Positions 5,951 through 7,488 of a stretch of DNA of 7,488 nt are shown here, in pieces; the stretch's first letter is position 1, and each line of letters starts with the position of its first letter. Origin of the DNA: CAVSWN01 sp046728115. GTDB lineage: Bacteria > Acidobacteriota > Vicinamibacteria > Vicinamibacterales > CAVVIG01. The notes under the pieces are model-generated. The model was given only the letters and a program-made list of their open reading frames with translations. It had not been told where the DNA came from and did not search any database. The stretch spans positions 1 through 7,488 of the forward strand of contig JBKPDW010000528.1 of the NCBI GenBank assembly GCA_046728115.1, written 5' to 3'. A program made the translations under genes and the position numbers.

Positions 5951-7261
5951 TCAGCGTCGCGGGGCGGTCGAGAGATCGACGCTGTTCACCCACATCGTGC
6001 CGGTGCGATACCCCGGCTCGCCCGCAGCCCACACGGCGTGCAGCCGCCCGAAGCCGTCGATCGCAGCGCCGCCGTAGTGTCCGTAGAACGCTTTGAAGCC
6101 GCTGGCGGACTTGTACGGAGCGCCATCGGCGCGATCCGATAACAGCGTCTCGATGCCCCACGTGCGGCCGGCGTCCGTCGAGCAGCGCGCCCACGCGTCG
6201 AGGGCGCCGCGACGATCGTCTACCCACACCGCGCAGACGCGTTCGCCGCTCGCAGCAACTGACAGGTAATCGTGATCGGCAGTGTCCCCTGACTGCGGCC
6301 GTGGTGCGGCGCTGACAATTTGCGGCGACGACCATGTTGCATCGTCGGACGTGGATCGATGGAACAAGGCGTACGGTTGTGCGGGACTTGCGCCTTCGGT
6401 GTAGAAGACATGCACCCGACTGCGTGCATCGACGGCGAGCGAGAGCGTATTCACCTTGACTGGACACGACGGGTTGTGAGGGCATGCAGCCGGAAGCCGC
6501 GGCGACTTGCTCAACTCGAAGTCGTGCCAGCTCTTTCCTTCGTCAGCCGATCGAAAGACGTGCAGCGTCACCGGCGTCTGCTTCCTTTTTTGAATATCGG
6601 AGTCCGACATAGACGGCACGCCGAGCCACACGCTGCCATCGGGAGCAACCGCGAGCGCTTCGGGCCAGAAATGGAGGTCTTCGGCGGCGACGATGACCGT
6701 CGGCTGGGTCCAGGTGTTACCGCGATCGCGCGAAACCACGACGCGCGGACCAGGCGACGATGTGTACGCGATGTAGACGTGGGTGGCATCGCTCGATACT
6801 GCAAGCTCCGGCTTGTCGTTGACGCGTTCGGTTGTCACCGTCTGTGCGACAAACGTACTGCCGCCGTCGGTCGAGCGGGCAAGGCGCAGCCGGCTCCGCA
6901 AGCGGCCGCCGGTGTCCTTGGCCCAATCCATATACGACACGTAGATCGTGCCCTCCGCGTCGACGGCGATCCGCTGATCGTAATGCGACTCACCTTCGGT
7001 CGACACCGGCCGGGGCGCTTTGAAGCTGACGCCGCCGTCTTTGGATCGCCAGATCACCTGCTGCTGACTGAAGTCCTTGTCCTTCGGCATGCCGTGGCGC
7101 TTGCCGGCGACAACGTACACACGACCGTCGGGCCCGGCTGCGATCGCTGGTTCCCAACAGTCCAGCGACTCCGGCAAGAGCTGCTCGTGCGCGCGCGGTT
7201 GTTGCCATTGGAGCGCGCCGATGGTCGCGAGCGTGGCGACGAACGCGAGTGCATGCTTCAT
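5951..7261 (-). CDS. secreted BNR/Asp-box beta-propeller (sialidase-like) protein
   Basis: A 436-residue protein starting at ATG 7261. The N-terminus MKHALAFVATLATIGAL is a probable signal peptide: a short basic start and a hydrophobic core to about residue 17, with likely cleavage near AHE at 24-26. The mature part is built of repeats with Asp-box motifs S-x-D-x-G-x-(S/T)-(F/W): SKDGGVSF (73-80), STDGGSTF (130-137), SRDRGNTW (177-184), SADEGKSW (238-245) and STDAGRTW (361-368), plus a weaker one near 303-310. Between them lie strands of the type AVAPDGSVWLGV and AVDARSRVHVFYTEG, typical of six-bladed sialidase-fold propellers. C260 and C266 could form a disulphide. No FRIP motif is seen near the N-terminus, so true sialidase catalysis is not supported. 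It is likely periplasmic or extracellular and may bind or cleave glycans; the substrate is unknown. It appears intact and stands alone on its strand. Confidence 0.88.
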   Translation of the reverse strand: MKHALAFVATLATIGALQWQQPRAHEQLLPESLDCWEPAIAAGPDGRVYVVAGKRHGMPKDKDFSQQQVIWRSKDGGVSFKAPRPVSTEGESHYDQRIAVDAEGTIYVSYMDWAKDTGGRLRSRLRLARSTDGGSTFVAQTVTTERVNDKPELAVSSDATHVYIAYTSSPGPRVVVSRDRGNTWTQPTVIVAAEDLHFWPEALAVAPDGSVWLGVPSMSDSDIQKRKQTPVTLHVFRSADEGKSWHDFELSKSPRLPAACPHNPSCPVKVNTLSLAVDARSRVHVFYTEGASPAQPYALFHRSTSDDATWSSPQIVSAAPRPQSGDTADHDYLSVAASGERVCAVWVDDRRGALDAWARCSTDAGRTWGIETLLSDRADGAPYKSASGFKAFYGHYGGAAIDGFGRLHAVWAAGEPGYRTGTMWVNSVDLSTAPRR

Positions 7262-7288
7262 GAAGATCTAGACGCCGCCGCATCGTCG

Positions 7289-7306
7289 TCGGTTTTGTGA
7301 AACCGA
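7289..7306. repeat. hairpin in the leader of the Asp-box gene
   Basis: TCGGTTT (7289-7295) and AAACCGA (7300-7306) are exact complements with a 4-base loop, about 30 bases upstream of the Asp-box gene start and just after the stop of a short minus-strand frame at 7313. On the minus strand no T-run follows, so a classical terminator is not supported. It may be a leader structure or a weak terminator of an upstream gene. Confidence 0.35.
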
Positions 7307-7312
7307 TCTGGG

Positions 7313-7438
7313 CTAGACGAGGTTGCGATAGTACACCGTCGTGACGATCAGCTCCCGGTCATTCGGGAACAGATTGACCAGTATACCGAGCGCATCCGGC
7401 GCAACTACGATTGAAGCCTCCTCCAGGATCTCAGAGGC
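7313..7438 (-). other. unassigned short open stretch, minus strand
   Basis: A minus-strand frame open from a TGA at 7439-7441 to a TAG at 7313-7315, 41 codons without an ATG. It reads ILEEASIVVAPDALG, then ILVNLFPNDRELIVTTVYYRNLV (in two parts). The alternating hydrophobic pattern looks more protein-like than random GC-rich DNA. A GGAGGAGG tract is embedded in it, but no usable start codon in this frame follows. It may be the frameshifted end of the gene ending at 7431, or chance. I do not recognise it. Confidence 0.2.
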
Positions 7439-7487
7439 TCACGTCGACCACGAGCCTGATCACTTCTCGAGCGGGCCTTCGGTCTCT
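7431..7487 (-). CDS. possible C-terminal end of a CDS entering from the right edge
   Basis: On the minus strand the frame entering from the window edge reads RDRRPAREVIRLVVDVSL and stops at TGA 7431-7433. The final EVIRLVVDVSL resembles a closing beta strand of a real protein. Only 18 residues are visible, so neither function nor reality can be established from this window. Confidence 0.22.
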   Translation of the reverse strand, partial: RDRRPAREVIRLVVDVSL

Positions 7488-7488
7488 T

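Noticed and set aside
5698..6096. 132-residue plus-strand open frame beginning MRVMPDGTAWFW
   Set aside because: The first ~30 residues look mildly protein-like, but the rest is Arg-rich and runs antisense into the Asp-box gene. No ribosome site or family match.
6320..7300. 326-residue plus-strand open frame opposite the Asp-box gene
   Set aside because: Antisense to a gene with a signal peptide and five Asp-boxes; it has no recognisable domain or ribosome site.
1..7488. CRISPR arrays, tRNA or rRNA genes, complete insertion sequences
   Set aside because: No regularly spaced repeats, cloverleaf-like segments, conserved rRNA stretches or transposase motifs were found on reading either strand.

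Overview
This is a GC-rich bacterial window. Its gene set points to Acidobacteriota, possibly class Vicinamibacteria. The evidence is a two-module orphan permease of the ADOP type, a TIGR02999-type ECF sigma factor head-to-head with a large Ser/Thr kinase gene of the type that carries a C-terminal TPR region, and a secreted Asp-box protein. The assignment rests on recognised protein families, not on any search or marker gene.

Layout. Positions 1-277 are a non-coding leader with a short inverted repeat. A large ADOP-type permease (278-2767, +) is followed 14 bases later by a small DUF4258-like protein (2782-3087, +). An intact ECF sigma factor (3099-3671, -) converges on it with 11 bases between the stops. 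Divergent from the sigma gene lies a Ser/Thr kinase gene (3703-5242, +) that is clearly broken: it has an in-frame TAA in the kinase domain, and the rest of the C-lobe is joined out of frame to the last ~200 residues of the TPR tail, so the expected middle of the protein is missing. Positions 5243-5950 look like a gene graveyard. On the minus strand they hold a frameshifted fragment of a conserved but unnamed protein (5401-5627) and a possible N-terminal scrap of a DUF5615 PIN-like protein (5288-5326), then about 310 bases with no supportable gene. A complete secreted BNR/Asp-box beta-propeller protein follows (5951-7261, -). The right end (7262-7488) has a small hairpin and two short, unassigned minus-strand open stretches.

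How the genes relate. The sigma factor and kinase are probably an ancestral regulatory pair whose kinase has been lost, leaving the sigma factor without its neighbouring partner. The permease has no ATPase gene beside it, as is usual for ADOPs. I see no complete novel multi-gene system. The most interesting content is the decayed kinase and the adjacent minus-strand remnants, whose lesions can be placed to within a few bases. No rRNA, tRNA, CRISPR array or intact mobile element was seen.
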